Shown here: positions 26,929 through 36,003 of the stretch, piece after piece
How positions within the stretch are numbered: position 1 is the first letter of the stretch
Layout of the letters: each line of letters opens with the position of its first letter
Source of the DNA: an uncultured Bacilli bacterium
Lineage (GTDB): Bacteria; Bacillota_I; Bacilli_A; RF39; UBA660
DNA length: 64,000 bases
NCBI GenBank assembly: GCA_934140575.1
Contig: CAKPBJ010000001.1
Location: forward strand, 62,001-126,000
Direction of reading: 5' to 3'
The notes under the pieces: generated by a model
Databases searched by the model: none
The model's input: only the letters and a program-made list of their open reading frames with translations
Told to the model about the DNA's origin: nothing
Position numbers and translations under genes: made by a program

Positions 26929-28674
26929 TTATCTTATTTTTATATGTGTTTCTCTAAGTTGTAGTTCTGTTACGTTTCCTGGGGCATTCATTAAGAGGTC
27001 TGCTCCTCCTGCTGTCATTGGGAAAGCTATTGTTTCACGAATTGATTCTTCATCTAGTAAAAGCATTAGCATTCTATCAATTCCAGGGGCCATTCCTGCA
27101 TGTGGAGGTGCACCATATTTGAATGCTTCGTATAAAGCTTTAAATCTATTTTCCAAGTCTTCTTCACTATACCCTGCAATACTGAAAGCTTTTCTCATTA
27201 TATCTAAATCATGGTTTCTTACTGCTCCGCTTGCCATTTCAATGCCATTACATACAAAGTCAAATTGGTATGCTAAAACATCTTCTGGTTTTTTGTTATT
27301 TAGGGCATCCATTCCACCTTGTGGCATACTGAATGGATTATGAGTAAATATGTATTGATCATCTTCTTCACTCCATTCAAACATTGGAAAATCTTTTACT
27401 ATGCAGAATTTAAATTCATCTTTATCAATTAAATCTAGTCTACGTCCTAATTCATTTCTTATTTCACCTGCGTATTTATAAGCATTATTTCTATCAGCTA
27501 TAAAAAATATTACACAGTTAGGTTTAAGATTTGCTACTTTTATTAAATCTTCTCTTTCATCTTCACTTAAGAATTTATCGATTGGTCCGACAAAAGACAT
27601 ATCTTCATTTACTTTAAAGTATCCAATACCTGCACTCATTCCGATACTTTTTGCATACTCACCTAAATCATTAAACCAAGAGTTTGACTTATCTGCGATG
27701 TCTTCTACAACAATTCCTTTTACTGTAACTCCTCTAAATGGACGGAATGTTGTTTCTTCAAATACATCTGTTAAATCTACTAATTCAAGTGGGTTTCTTA
27801 AATCTGGTTTATCTGTACCAAATCTTTCCATTGACTCTTTATAACTTAATCTTATAAATGGTTTTTCACTTACTTTTTTACCTTTTCCAAATTCTTTAAA
27901 TGTTTCATAGAATATTTTTTCTCCCATTGCTAGGACTTCTTCTTCACCTACAAAACTCATTTCATAATCTAATTGATAGAATTCTCCATATACTCTATCA
28001 CTTCTTGCATCTTCATCTCTAAAGCATGGTGCTATTTGAAAGTATTTATCGAAGCCACTACACATTAATAATTGTTTAAATTGTTGTGGGGCTTGTGGCA
28101 AGGCATAGAACTTTCCATGAAATTTACGGCTTGGTACTATAAAGTCTCTTGCTCCTTCTGGAGATGAGGCTGTTAATATTGGTGTTTGTAATTCTAGGAA
28201 GTCTTGTTCTTTCATTATTTTTCTTAAGAAGTCGATTACTTTACTTCTAAAAATTATGTTTTCTTTTACTTTTGGATTTCTTAAATCTAAGTATCTGTAT
28301 TTTAATCTTACATCTTCTGATACTTCTTTTGATGTCATAACTTCGAATGGTAAAACATTATTTGCTTTTCCTAATACTTCTAAATCACTTACAAGTAATT
28401 CTATTGTACCTGTTGATATTCTTTCATTATAATCTTCTTCTGCTCTTTTTCTTATTATACCTTGAATAGTTATACTTGATTCTCTTGTTATTCCATCAAA
28501 TATAGAATCATCATTTGATACTACTTGAATTACTCCAGTGTTATCACGAATATCTACAAAGATAACACCTCCATGATCTCTTATATTTTCAACGAATCCT
28601 GCAACTCTTACTTCACTATCTATATCACTTTCACTTAGTTTACCACAGTAATGTGTTCTATATCTTTTATCCAT
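26929..28674 (-). CDS. aspS: Aspartyl-tRNA synthetase, probably non-discriminating
   Basis: 581 aa bacterial-type class II synthetase with an N-terminal OB-fold anticodon domain, the bacterial GAD insertion, and catalytic motifs FRDEDARSDR (motif 2) and GAPPHAGMAPGIDRM (motif 3). The anticodon domain has RDHGG (His34), the residue associated with aspartylation of both tRNA-Asp and tRNA-Asn in non-discriminating enzymes; discriminating ones usually have Leu. Co-transcription with gatCAB fits Asp-tRNA-Asn production for transamidation. It begins in the 1-nt overlap with the gatB stop. Confidence 0.95.
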   Translation of the reverse strand: MDKRYRTHYCGKLSESDIDSEVRVAGFVENIRDHGGVIFVDIRDNTGVIQVVSNDDSIFDGITRESSITIQGIIRKRAEEDYNERISTGTIELLVSDLEVLGKANNVLPFEVMTSKEVSEDVRLKYRYLDLRNPKVKENIIFRSKVIDFLRKIMKEQDFLELQTPILTASSPEGARDFIVPSRKFHGKFYALPQAPQQFKQLLMCSGFDKYFQIAPCFRDEDARSDRVYGEFYQLDYEMSFVGEEEVLAMGEKIFYETFKEFGKGKKVSEKPFIRLSYKESMERFGTDKPDLRNPLELVDLTDVFEETTFRPFRGVTVKGIVVEDIADKSNSWFNDLGEYAKSIGMSAGIGYFKVNEDMSFVGPIDKFLSEDEREDLIKVANLKPNCVIFFIADRNNAYKYAGEIRNELGRRLDLIDKDEFKFCIVKDFPMFEWSEEDDQYIFTHNPFSMPQGGMDALNNKKPEDVLAYQFDFVCNGIEMASGAVRNHDLDIMRKAFSIAGYSEEDLENRFKALYEAFKYGAPPHAGMAPGIDRMLMLLLDEESIRETIAFPMTAGGADLLMNAPGNVTELQLRETHIKIR

Positions 28675-30104
28675 TACTTACATCTCCTTTCTAATTCTTC
28701 TGTTATTAATTCGCGTGATTTATTTGGGTTTGCTTGTCTATTACTTTTTTTCATTACTTGTCCTACAAAGAAGTTTATTGCGGATTTGTTTCCTTCTTCT
28801 ACGTATTGTCTTACTACTTCTTTGTTTTCTTCCATACATTCATTAATTAAACTTAAAAGTTTATCTGAATCATTTATTTGGACTAAGCTTTCTTTCTTTA
28901 TTAATTCATTTGGATCTATTTTTTCATCTATTGCTTTATAAAGTAATTTTTTAGCGGCATCTAAACTCATTTTTCCTTCATTTACATAGTTTATTACTCC
29001 ACTTAACATTTTAGGGGTAATAAATAATTCATTTATCTTTATTTCTAATTTATTTAGTGTACTTAAAATTGCGGTTGTGGTGAAGTTAACTGTTAGAGCT
29101 ACATCACTACCATAACTTATTACTTCTTCAAAGTAATCAGATAGACTTCTTTCTTTTGAAAGGATTGCTGCATCATATTCACTTATTCCTAATTTTTCAA
29201 TATATTTAAAATATCTATCTAATTTTAATTCTGGTAATTCGCTTTTTAATTCATATAATAAGTCATCTGTTACTGGAGTACTTGGAATATTTGGTTCAAT
29301 AAAATATTTGTAGTCTACTGCATCTACTTTTGCTCTCATTGAATAAGTTTTTCCATCTTCTGCGATACGACGAGTTTCTTGAATTACTTTTTCACCTTTA
29401 TTTAGTATTTCACTTTGTCTTTTTATTTCATATTCAATTGCGGCTCTTACATTATTAAATGCATTTATATTTTTCATTTCTACTTTTGTACCTAGTTCTG
29501 TATCTGTTTCTTTCATAAGAGAGATATTAACGTCACATCTCATTTGACCATAGTTACTTTTTGCTTCACTTACTCCAAGATATAAGAATACATCTCTTAA
29601 GTCTTCTAGGAATGTTACGGCTTCATCAGCACTTTCCATACAAGGTTCTGTTACTATTTCCATTAATGGTATACCACTTCTATTGTAGTCAATTAGAGAG
29701 TACTTTGGATAATGTTCTAAAGATGCTGTATCTTCTTCTAGATGTAAATCATGAATATCTACTCTTTTTACATGATTATTTACTAAGATATCTAAGTATC
29801 CATTTATTCCCATCGGTTTTGTATTTTGTGTTATTTGATAACCTTTTGGTAGGTCTGGATAGTAATAGTTTTTTCTGTCAAATATTACTTCATCTGGTGT
29901 TTTACAATGTAGTGCCATTGCAGTTAATAGAGCACGACGGGCTGCTTCTTTGTTGGCAACTGGTAATATTCCAGGTAATCCTAAGTCAACTGTTCCGACA
30001 TTTATATTGTGGGATTCAGTAAACATATTAGGAGCTGGTGAAAAGTTTTTTGATTTTGTTTCTAGTTCACAATGAACTTCAAGTCCGATTACTACTTTAT
30101 ACAT
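28674..30104 (-). CDS. gatB: Asp-tRNA(Asn)/Glu-tRNA(Gln) amidotransferase subunit B
   Basis: 476 aa, full length. It starts YKVVIGLEVHCELETKSK and carries DLGLPGILPVAN, DRKNYYYPDLPKGYQITQ, IDYNRSGIPLMEIVTEP and DVNISLM, then the C-terminal tail domain. GatB binds the misacylated tRNA and activates its side chain. It overlaps gatA by 8 nt and aspS by 1 nt. Confidence 0.97.
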   Translation of the reverse strand: MYKVVIGLEVHCELETKSKNFSPAPNMFTESHNINVGTVDLGLPGILPVANKEAARRALLTAMALHCKTPDEVIFDRKNYYYPDLPKGYQITQNTKPMGINGYLDILVNNHVKRVDIHDLHLEEDTASLEHYPKYSLIDYNRSGIPLMEIVTEPCMESADEAVTFLEDLRDVFLYLGVSEAKSNYGQMRCDVNISLMKETDTELGTKVEMKNINAFNNVRAAIEYEIKRQSEILNKGEKVIQETRRIAEDGKTYSMRAKVDAVDYKYFIEPNIPSTPVTDDLLYELKSELPELKLDRYFKYIEKLGISEYDAAILSKERSLSDYFEEVISYGSDVALTVNFTTTAILSTLNKLEIKINELFITPKMLSGVINYVNEGKMSLDAAKKLLYKAIDEKIDPNELIKKESLVQINDSDKLLSLINECMEENKEVVRQYVEEGNKSAINFFVGQVMKKSNRQANPNKSRELITEELERRCK

Positions 30105-31560
30105 CTATATCACCTACTTTACTATAAATATCTCTTAGTCCTGTTACTTTTTCTACATAGTTTGCCATGTTTAGTACTACATCATCTTCTTTTACTCTTC
30201 CTGTGATATTAAGTCCTACTGGCATATCATTAATCATTGTATATGGAAGTGTAATTGATGGAAATCCACCAAAGTTTCCTATTGCTAGATGGTTTTCTAG
30301 AATTAAATATCTATCACTTAGTTGTTCACTACTACTATCAAAGCTTTGAGCTGGTCCTCCACTACATGGAGCAATCATTCCGTCATATTCTTTAAAGAAC
30401 TCATTCATTTTATCTACTATCATATGTCTTACTCTTTGGGCATTTAAGAATAATTTTTCTTGATTTTCTTTTTGTAAAATATAACTTCCTAAGATGAAAC
30501 GTCTTTTTATTAATTCAGAGAAACCTTTTGTTCTTGCATCAAACATTATTTCTTCTACACTTTGTCCTTCTCCACGAGGTCCAAATTGGATTCCTGTTAG
30601 GTTTGAGTTGTTTGATGTTGCTTCGGCACAACTTATACACATATATGTTGGATATATTGCTTCTAATAATTTTTTATCCATTGATACTTCTTCAATAATG
30701 AAGCCTTGGCTTCTTAACTTATCTAGTGTTTCATGAAAGCTTTCTAGTGTTTTTGTTAATGTTTCATCTGAGGTATCTTTGTATGTGTCAAGTCCACATA
30801 TTTCTTTTATATAGAATAATTTTTTACCTTTAATATCATTATCTATTAAATCTGCATATGTTTTTTTATCATCATTTAATGTTACCATATCATTTATGTC
30901 TTTACCTTTTAAGACATCTGTTATTATTGCGGCATCTCGAACGTTTCTTGAAAACATTGCGACATGGTCTAGACTTGATGCGAAAGCAAATAATCCATAT
31001 CTTGAAATTCTTCCATATGTTGGTTTAAATCCAACTAGCCCTCCATGTGATGCTGGTTTTCTAACGCTATCACCTGTATCACTTCCGATTGAGAATGGTA
31101 CTATTCCTAAAGCTACGCTCGATGCACTTCCGGCAGATGATCCTCCAATCATGCAATCTTTGTTCCATGGGTTTCTTACAATTCCTGTGTGTCCTGTTGT
31201 TCCTGTTCCACCCATTGCAAGTTCATCTAGTACTGTCTTACCTACTAGCACGGCACCGGCTTTTTTTAATTTCTTATAAACTGTTGCGTCATATACGGGA
31301 ATATAATCTTTTAATATGTTAGATGAGGCTGTTGTTAAGATTCCACTTGTTGAAAAGTTATCTTTTAGAGCATATGGAATTCCATTTAATAGACTATTTC
31401 TATCCTTATATTTAAATTTATCTATGATTGTTACAAATGAATTGTAATCTTGTTGGAAATAGTGAGCTAATCTATTAGCACTATTAAATAATTCTTCTGG
31501 GGTTACTTCACCTTTATCTAACATACTTCTAAGTTCTTCTATACTTTTTCCTCTATACAT
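30097..31560 (-). CDS. gatA: Asp-tRNA(Asn)/Glu-tRNA(Gln) amidotransferase subunit A
   Basis: About 487 aa from ATG 31560 (MYRGKSIEELRS). Amidase-signature Lys in ALKDNFST, the Gly/Ser-rich GGSSAGSASS, and the nucleophile region GSDTGDSVRKPASHGG, where Asp replaces the usual second Gly as in some Mollicutes. It hydrolyses glutamine and channels ammonia to GatB. In-frame starts at 31566 and 31596 exist; 31560 overlaps the gatC stop by 8 nt and best matches the family N-terminus. Confidence 0.95.
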   Translation of the reverse strand: MYRGKSIEELRSMLDKGEVTPEELFNSANRLAHYFQQDYNSFVTIIDKFKYKDRNSLLNGIPYALKDNFSTSGILTTASSNILKDYIPVYDATVYKKLKKAGAVLVGKTVLDELAMGGTGTTGHTGIVRNPWNKDCMIGGSSAGSASSVALGIVPFSIGSDTGDSVRKPASHGGLVGFKPTYGRISRYGLFAFASSLDHVAMFSRNVRDAAIITDVLKGKDINDMVTLNDDKKTYADLIDNDIKGKKLFYIKEICGLDTYKDTSDETLTKTLESFHETLDKLRSQGFIIEEVSMDKKLLEAIYPTYMCISCAEATSNNSNLTGIQFGPRGEGQSVEEIMFDARTKGFSELIKRRFILGSYILQKENQEKLFLNAQRVRHMIVDKMNEFFKEYDGMIAPCSGGPAQSFDSSSEQLSDRYLILENHLAIGNFGGFPSITLPYTMINDMPVGLNITGRVKEDDVVLNMANYVEKVTGLRDIYSKVGDIDV

Positions 31561-31852
31561 CTTCATCCACCACCTTTGGTACTTTAACTTGATCATTTAC
31601 TTGATGTTTTGTATTTTCTAATACTTCTGATACTGTTAAATAATCTCCTATTTCATCTTCTCTTAATTCTACATCTGTATTTTTATATGGAAATGTCATT
31701 GGACTAACTTTTTCTATATCCTTAATTTTTCCAATTAAGTCCATTTGTTTTAGTATAACTTCAAACTCATCTTGAAGTACTGAGTATTCTTCATCATCCA
31801 TATCAAACATTAATTTATTGGCATATTCTTTTAATTTTTCTTTTTCTATCAT
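31553..31852 (-). CDS. gatC: Asp-tRNA(Asn)/Glu-tRNA(Gln) amidotransferase subunit C
   Basis: 99 aa small stabilising subunit. It has the family features: helical N-terminus with LEVILKQMDLI-like spacing, MTFPYKNTDVELREDE (family consensus RxDx) and a C-terminal KVPKVVD. It wraps around GatA and GatB. Start at ATG 31852 behind TAGGAGGG, directly downstream of the T-box terminator. First gene of gatC-gatA-gatB-aspS. Confidence 0.93.
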   Translation of the reverse strand: MIEKEKLKEYANKLMFDMDDEEYSVLQDEFEVILKQMDLIGKIKDIEKVSPMTFPYKNTDVELREDEIGDYLTVSEVLENTKHQVNDQVKVPKVVDEDV

Positions 31853-31870
31853 TATATCCCTCCTATAATA

Positions 31871-32148
31871 TAAAAAAACACTAGTCCTTATCTCCTACTA
31901 CATTATTAAATATAGTAAGGGACGAAGACTAGTGTTTCCGCGGTACCACCCTTATTATTATAAATCTCTTTATAATCACTTTCGGTTCAATCAAACCTAA
32001 GCATAAATAACGGTATGCTACCGACTTATTCTACTAAATTTCTTTAAGTACTCAGAAGTGTTCGTTCATATTGTTTCTTTATTAGGTTCCACCAAACCCT
32101 AACTCTCTATAAAAGAAAATAATATTACTTTTCTTCTTCAGCGATTTC
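31871..32148 (-). promoter_or_regulatory. T-box riboswitch of the gatCAB-aspS operon
   Basis: The hallmark AGGGTGGTACCGCGG lies at 31952-31938. It is followed by the terminator arms AAACACTAGTC (31937-31927) and GACTAGTGTTT (31886-31876), with a T-run. The T-box bases can instead form the antiterminator when uncharged tRNA binds. Stem I spans roughly 32120-32040. The specifier region (32067-32058, GAACGAACAC) contains Asn codons AAC overlapping Glu codons GAA, and no Asp codon. Transcription antitermination therefore probably senses tRNA-Asn, and perhaps tRNA-Glu. Confidence 0.93.
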
Positions 32149-32154
32149 TAATTA

Positions 32155-32183
32155 AGAATACACTATTTGTTACGTTTTGTCAA
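32155..32183 (-). promoter_or_regulatory. Promoter of the T-box-gatCAB-aspS operon
   Basis: Minus strand TTGACA (32183-32178), 17-nt spacer, TATTCT (32160-32155). The -35 lies inside the 3' end of the upstream gene, so transcription starts near 32148. Confidence 0.75.
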
Positions 32184-32567
32184 TTGTTTAGGTTTTGATT
32201 TTCGTGTATCCATTTTTTCTACATTTGTCATATCATAGAATTCTCTTATAAATATTAGTTCTTCTCTTAGTGCACGACTATATTTATTTTTTATTAATTC
32301 ATCTATATTACAATCAATTAAGTCTTGTAGATTTAATATTTTATTTTGTCTTAAGAATTCTATTTGATCATCAGGTAATATATTAAGTTTTCTAAACATT
32401 TTAAGATTAAATTTTTCATTTAGTGTTAATTTTTCTTGATCTTTTTTTGTTTTAATTTCTGAATCAATATCTTCTATTAATTCATCAAGGCTTTGGTATC
32501 CTTTGATTATTTCCTTTAATTTTTCTAAATCTTTACGATTTATTTTTTTTAATATTTCATTTTTCAT
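32163..32567 (-). CDS. Hypothetical protein, 134 aa
   Basis: Charged, helical, lysine-rich protein ending KSKPKQLTKRNK. No family recognised. The central LNLQDLIDCNIDELIKNKYSRALREEL could be a helix-hairpin-helix-like nucleic acid contact, but this is weak. ATG 32567 has GGGGG upstream and is preferred to the in-frame start at 32588. The promoter of the next operon lies in its 3' end. Confidence 0.55.
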   Translation of the reverse strand: MKNEILKKINRKDLEKLKEIIKGYQSLDELIEDIDSEIKTKKDQEKLTLNEKFNLKMFRKLNILPDDQIEFLRQNKILNLQDLIDCNIDELIKNKYSRALREELIFIREFYDMTNVEKMDTRKSKPKQLTKRNK

Positions 32568-32830
32568 AGTTACCCCCATAAAGTACACATATTATATCAT
32601 ATTTATTGTGTTTTTAATAGAAAAATTTTAAAATATATTAACATTTAATGATAATGTCATATTTTTTAGGGACTTTATATTAGTAGATGATGGTTTACTT
32701 AAATAAGAATTGTTTTTATTTGTTAATAATAGCTTTTGCTTTTTCACATTTTTATTTAATTTAAGTATATATAGTTATCCGCTATTTTTTTGAAATTTAA
32801 TAGTTTATTTTTTTATGTTTGAGGAGAAAA

Positions 32831-32858
32831 AAATAAGAGTTTTTATTTTCTCTTATTT
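32831..32858 (-). terminator. Terminator after the zinc-ribbon membrane protein
   Basis: AAATAAGAG/CTCTTATTT 9-bp stem, 10-nt loop, TTTTTT on the minus strand. The rest of the 32589-32886 gap shows nothing recognisable. Confidence 0.7.
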
Positions 32859-32886
32859 TATATTATATTTAATATTTTTATAATTA

Positions 32887-34236
32887 TTAATAATTATAAT
32901 CTAAATCATAATCACTGTCATAATTTAGTGAAGTATCATTTGTGTAGCCTTCTATTAAATCACCTAAATCATATCCTAAATCACTTATTAATTCTTGGTA
33001 TGCCTTATTATTTTTTAAATTATTATATATTGTAGTTCCAACATCAGGAGTTAGTTCTTTATATTTAATTGAGTCTGTTGGTTTGTCTATTTTAAATGTT
33101 TTATTATATTCATAAGAATATTTTACATTAAATGATAGAGTTGTTTTATCTTCAGTAACTGCTATATTATAATTATTATTTTCTAAGTCAGATAACTCAT
33201 ATGTTGCTTCTCCATAAATCATTTTAAGTTTTACAAACTTATTAAATAATCCTTTGGTATATATTGATATACTTATATTTTCATCATTTAGTACGGATGC
33301 ATCTTTATCAATATTATTAAGTGATTTTTTTATTTTACTTTTACTTTCATTAAATACTTTTGATGCTGCTTCAAGATATTCATCATCTTTCTTTAAAATA
33401 TTTTGAACACTTTCAGTAATATCTTTTATATTAGTATCTGTTAATTTCATTGTATAAACTTTAGAATTTATAGTTTTTCCATTTAATTTTATTTTTTCTT
33501 TTGATTTTTTAAAATATTCTTTTTTTAATGATTTATTAAATGCTTTTGTTGTTTTTTCTATTACAATTTCTGTATTTTTATCTCCTGCTTTCTTAAATAC
33601 ATCAGATAATGAATTATCATCATATTCTATTGCTTTTGGATATATGTTTCCTAGTGATATATACATTTTTTTATCTTTATATATTGTATCTATATCTATT
33701 AAATTATTTTTATTATAGTTTGCAGTTACTTTATAATCTAATTTTTTGTTTTTATAATCTGTTTTAGTTTCTATTTTTAAATTTACTTTATTTATAATAT
33801 TTTCTAAATCTTTATTTCCTGTATTAGATATTTTTGGTGTTACTTCTGCATTTGCTATTACTGAATCATATTTTCCTGATAAACCATCTGAAAGTGTTTC
33901 ACTTAGTTTATTTGTATTTGATCTAAATATTGAAATTGCAGATGGATTAACTACAATAAATAATACTATTAATGATATTAATACTAATAGTGATATAACT
34001 ATTATAATTGGTAGTTTTTTATTTTTACTGTTTATTTCTTCTCCTTTTTCAATATTTTGATTTATATTTTGCCCTTCTAGTTGTGTATTATTTGTATTTT
34101 GAACTGGTACTGATTCATTGCTTATATTTTGACTATTAATTTGATTTTGTTGATTATCAGTGTCTAATTGTTCTCCACACATAGCACAAATTTTACTTTC
34201 TTCTTTATTTTGTGCATTACATTTTCTACATATCAT
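32887..34236 (-). CDS. Zinc-ribbon membrane protein with large extracellular domain, 449 aa
   Basis: N-terminal zinc ribbon (CRKC at 3-6, CAMC at 17-20), an Asn/Gln-rich linker, one membrane helix (about 75-97, LPIIIVISLLVLISLIVLFIVV), then ~350 residues outside. These are rich in Lys, Asn and Asp and end in a Tyr/Asp-rich tail (SLNYDSDYDLDYNY). No known domain recognised in the outer part; it could act in surface sensing or as a chaperone-like lipid or cell wall factor. Start at ATG 34236 behind GTAGGAGGA. Confidence 0.65.
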   Translation of the reverse strand: MICRKCNAQNKEESKICAMCGEQLDTDNQQNQINSQNISNESVPVQNTNNTQLEGQNINQNIEKGEEINSKNKKLPIIIVISLLVLISLIVLFIVVNPSAISIFRSNTNKLSETLSDGLSGKYDSVIANAEVTPKISNTGNKDLENIINKVNLKIETKTDYKNKKLDYKVTANYNKNNLIDIDTIYKDKKMYISLGNIYPKAIEYDDNSLSDVFKKAGDKNTEIVIEKTTKAFNKSLKKEYFKKSKEKIKLNGKTINSKVYTMKLTDTNIKDITESVQNILKKDDEYLEAASKVFNESKSKIKKSLNNIDKDASVLNDENISISIYTKGLFNKFVKLKMIYGEATYELSDLENNNYNIAVTEDKTTLSFNVKYSYEYNKTFKIDKPTDSIKYKELTPDVGTTIYNNLKNNKAYQELISDLGYDLGDLIEGYTNDTSLNYDSDYDLDYNY

Positions 34237-34284
34237 TCTCTCTTCCTCCTACTATATTTTTATTATATCATGCTGTTTTGTATA

Positions 34285-34313
34285 TTGTAAATTGAATTTC
34301 ATTTTAGTATAAT
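34285..34313 (+). promoter_or_regulatory. Promoter of the rhomboid protease gene
   Basis: TTGTAA (34285-34290), 17-nt spacer, TATAAT (34308-34313), 35 nt before the start codon on the plus strand. Confidence 0.6.
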
Positions 34314-34348
34314 ATGCTTAGTTTAATATAGTATAAAGAAGGTTTTTT

Positions 34349-34960
34349 ATGAAGTTTGATTTTAGTAGTATACAATTTGATTATAATTCAAAAGTTATTA
34401 TTACTTATTTAATTTTATCTTTAATTGCTTGGTTTCTTAATTTAATTAGTCACGGAAAAACAAACAAGTTATTATTTGAAAATTATAGGTCTTCTTGGCT
34501 TAATCCATTGACTTATGTAAGACTTTTTACTCATAGTATAGGTCATGAGAATTGGGATCATTTAGTTGGCAATTTTTTATATATATTGTTAGTTGGTCCT
34601 ATGATTGAGGAAAAGTATGGAAGTATGAATTTACTTATAATGTTACTTATTACTTCTCTTGTAATTGCACTTTACAATATTATATTTACTAATTGTAGTA
34701 TTTTAGGTGCAAGTGGTAATGTTTATATGTTGATTGTTTTAAGTTCTTTTGCGAATATTAGTGATGGTAAAATACCTATAACTGTTTTATTAATATTTAT
34801 TTTTTATATAATTAGTGAGGTTAAGAAGAAAGTATTAAGTGGTAGAAAGGATAAAACATATCACGATGGACATTTATTAGGTGCTGTTTGTGGTATTTTA
34901 TTTGGAATATTCTTTTTAAATCATAGTAATTTAATTGATGTTGTTAAAATGATAAAATAG
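34349..34960 (+). CDS. Rhomboid-family intramembrane serine protease
   Basis: 203 aa with about six membrane helices. FTHSIGHENWDHLVGNFLYI matches the rhomboid L1 loop and HxxGN element, the nucleophile is Ser122 in GASGN, and the catalytic His is His175 in HDGHLLGAVCG. It cleaves substrates within the membrane. Start at ATG 34349 with AAGG 6 nt upstream. One of the few plus-strand genes here; it converges on the amidoligase-like gene with a shared terminator. Confidence 0.88.
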   Translation: MKFDFSSIQFDYNSKVIITYLILSLIAWFLNLISHGKTNKLLFENYRSSWLNPLTYVRLFTHSIGHENWDHLVGNFLYILLVGPMIEEKYGSMNLLIMLLITSLVIALYNIIFTNCSILGASGNVYMLIVLSSFANISDGKIPITVLLIFIFYIISEVKKKVLSGRKDKTYHDGHLLGAVCGILFGIFFLNHSNLIDVVKMIK

Positions 34961-34981
34961 AGAATTGGTTTTTCTCTATTT
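34955..34981. terminator. Bidirectional terminator between rhomboid and amidoligase genes
   Basis: AAATAGAGAA/TTCTCTATTT 10-bp stem, 7-nt loop, T-run on the plus strand and A-run opposite. It serves the two convergent genes. Confidence 0.75.
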
Positions 34982-35896
34982 TTTTGTTTGGATTACTTTT
35001 GTATATTGTTTTATAAAGTCTTTTTTATCAGTTTTTGTTTTACTAATGGTATTTATTAAGTAATTAAATAATTCTTCATCTTCAAAATTATAGAAATATC
35101 TTAATAAGAAGGTTCCATCTGTTTCTAATTCATCTATTAAGTAATCTAAATATTTAATATCAAATTTATTTTCTGATATTGCCTCTATTAAGCTTAAGGT
35201 AAATTTAACATTATTTAGTATTGTTTCTATATTTAGTGTTGCGTTTGGGTATCTAATTTCAATTAGGCCTTGATTTCTTTTAGCTAAATTTATACCATTT
35301 TTTGTTTTAAATGAATTACTTTTATTTATTATATTCTCAATTGAATCTTTATTAAAATCAATTATTCTTATATTTTTTAATAAACTTATACTCATTTTTG
35401 AGGCATACTTTTTAGCTGTTTTTCTTTCTTCATACTTGTCTCCCATATAAAATAATGAAATATCTGTTTCAAATAACGTAATTATTTTATATAAAGTCTC
35501 AATAAATATTTTATCTTGTAATTGTTCTTTTATGTCTACTGTTATATGTTCACTGCAATATGATCCTGGGTATGACTTAGTTTCTTTTAATACTTTGCAA
35601 ATGTTTTCTACTTCTTTCCAGTCTTTTTGGTTATCTGTCATTATTTTACTTGATAGTTCTCCTCCAAATAATCTTTCTTTAGAGTTTATTGTGACGGATG
35701 CATCTATATCTAAGTACCAACTTTTATAGTCTAAAAGTTTGGATACATGTAATGCATGATTATTTAGAAATTTTATTGGTAATTTTTCTGATACTAGTTC
35801 TGAATATATTTGATTTAGGTCTTGTTCTTCATTAGCAAATTCTATTTCTAGTCCAAATTTATATTTGTCACTGAAGCCAATTGTTCCTTGTTTCAT
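34976..35896 (-). CDS. Amidoligase-like protein (COOH-NH2 ligase fold)
   Basis: 306 aa. YKFGLEIEF near the N-terminus, GGELSSKI, SYCSEHITVDI and LIEIRYPN follow the spaced motifs of the amidoligase_2 group (FGxEIEF ... E...SP ... HxHxD ... ExR). These are relatives of glutamine synthetase and glutamate-cysteine ligase that form amide bonds. The SEHITVD variant departs from the usual HVHVD, so activity is uncertain. It stands alone, unlike most members, which pair with a cyclotransferase or protease. ATG 35896 has AAGGGG upstream and is preferred to 35950. Confidence 0.65.
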   Translation of the reverse strand: MKQGTIGFSDKYKFGLEIEFANEEQDLNQIYSELVSEKLPIKFLNNHALHVSKLLDYKSWYLDIDASVTINSKERLFGGELSSKIMTDNQKDWKEVENICKVLKETKSYPGSYCSEHITVDIKEQLQDKIFIETLYKIITLFETDISLFYMGDKYEERKTAKKYASKMSISLLKNIRIIDFNKDSIENIINKSNSFKTKNGINLAKRNQGLIEIRYPNATLNIETILNNVKFTLSLIEAISENKFDIKYLDYLIDELETDGTFLLRYFYNFEDEELFNYLINTISKTKTDKKDFIKQYTKVIQTKK

Positions 35897-36003
35897 ACTT
35901 ATCCCCTTCTTTTGGTTCCATATTATAACATATCCTATTATATAAAACAAATATAGAAAGAGTCTTTAAATTATGATAGAATATAATGAAGGAAGTGATT
36001 AAT

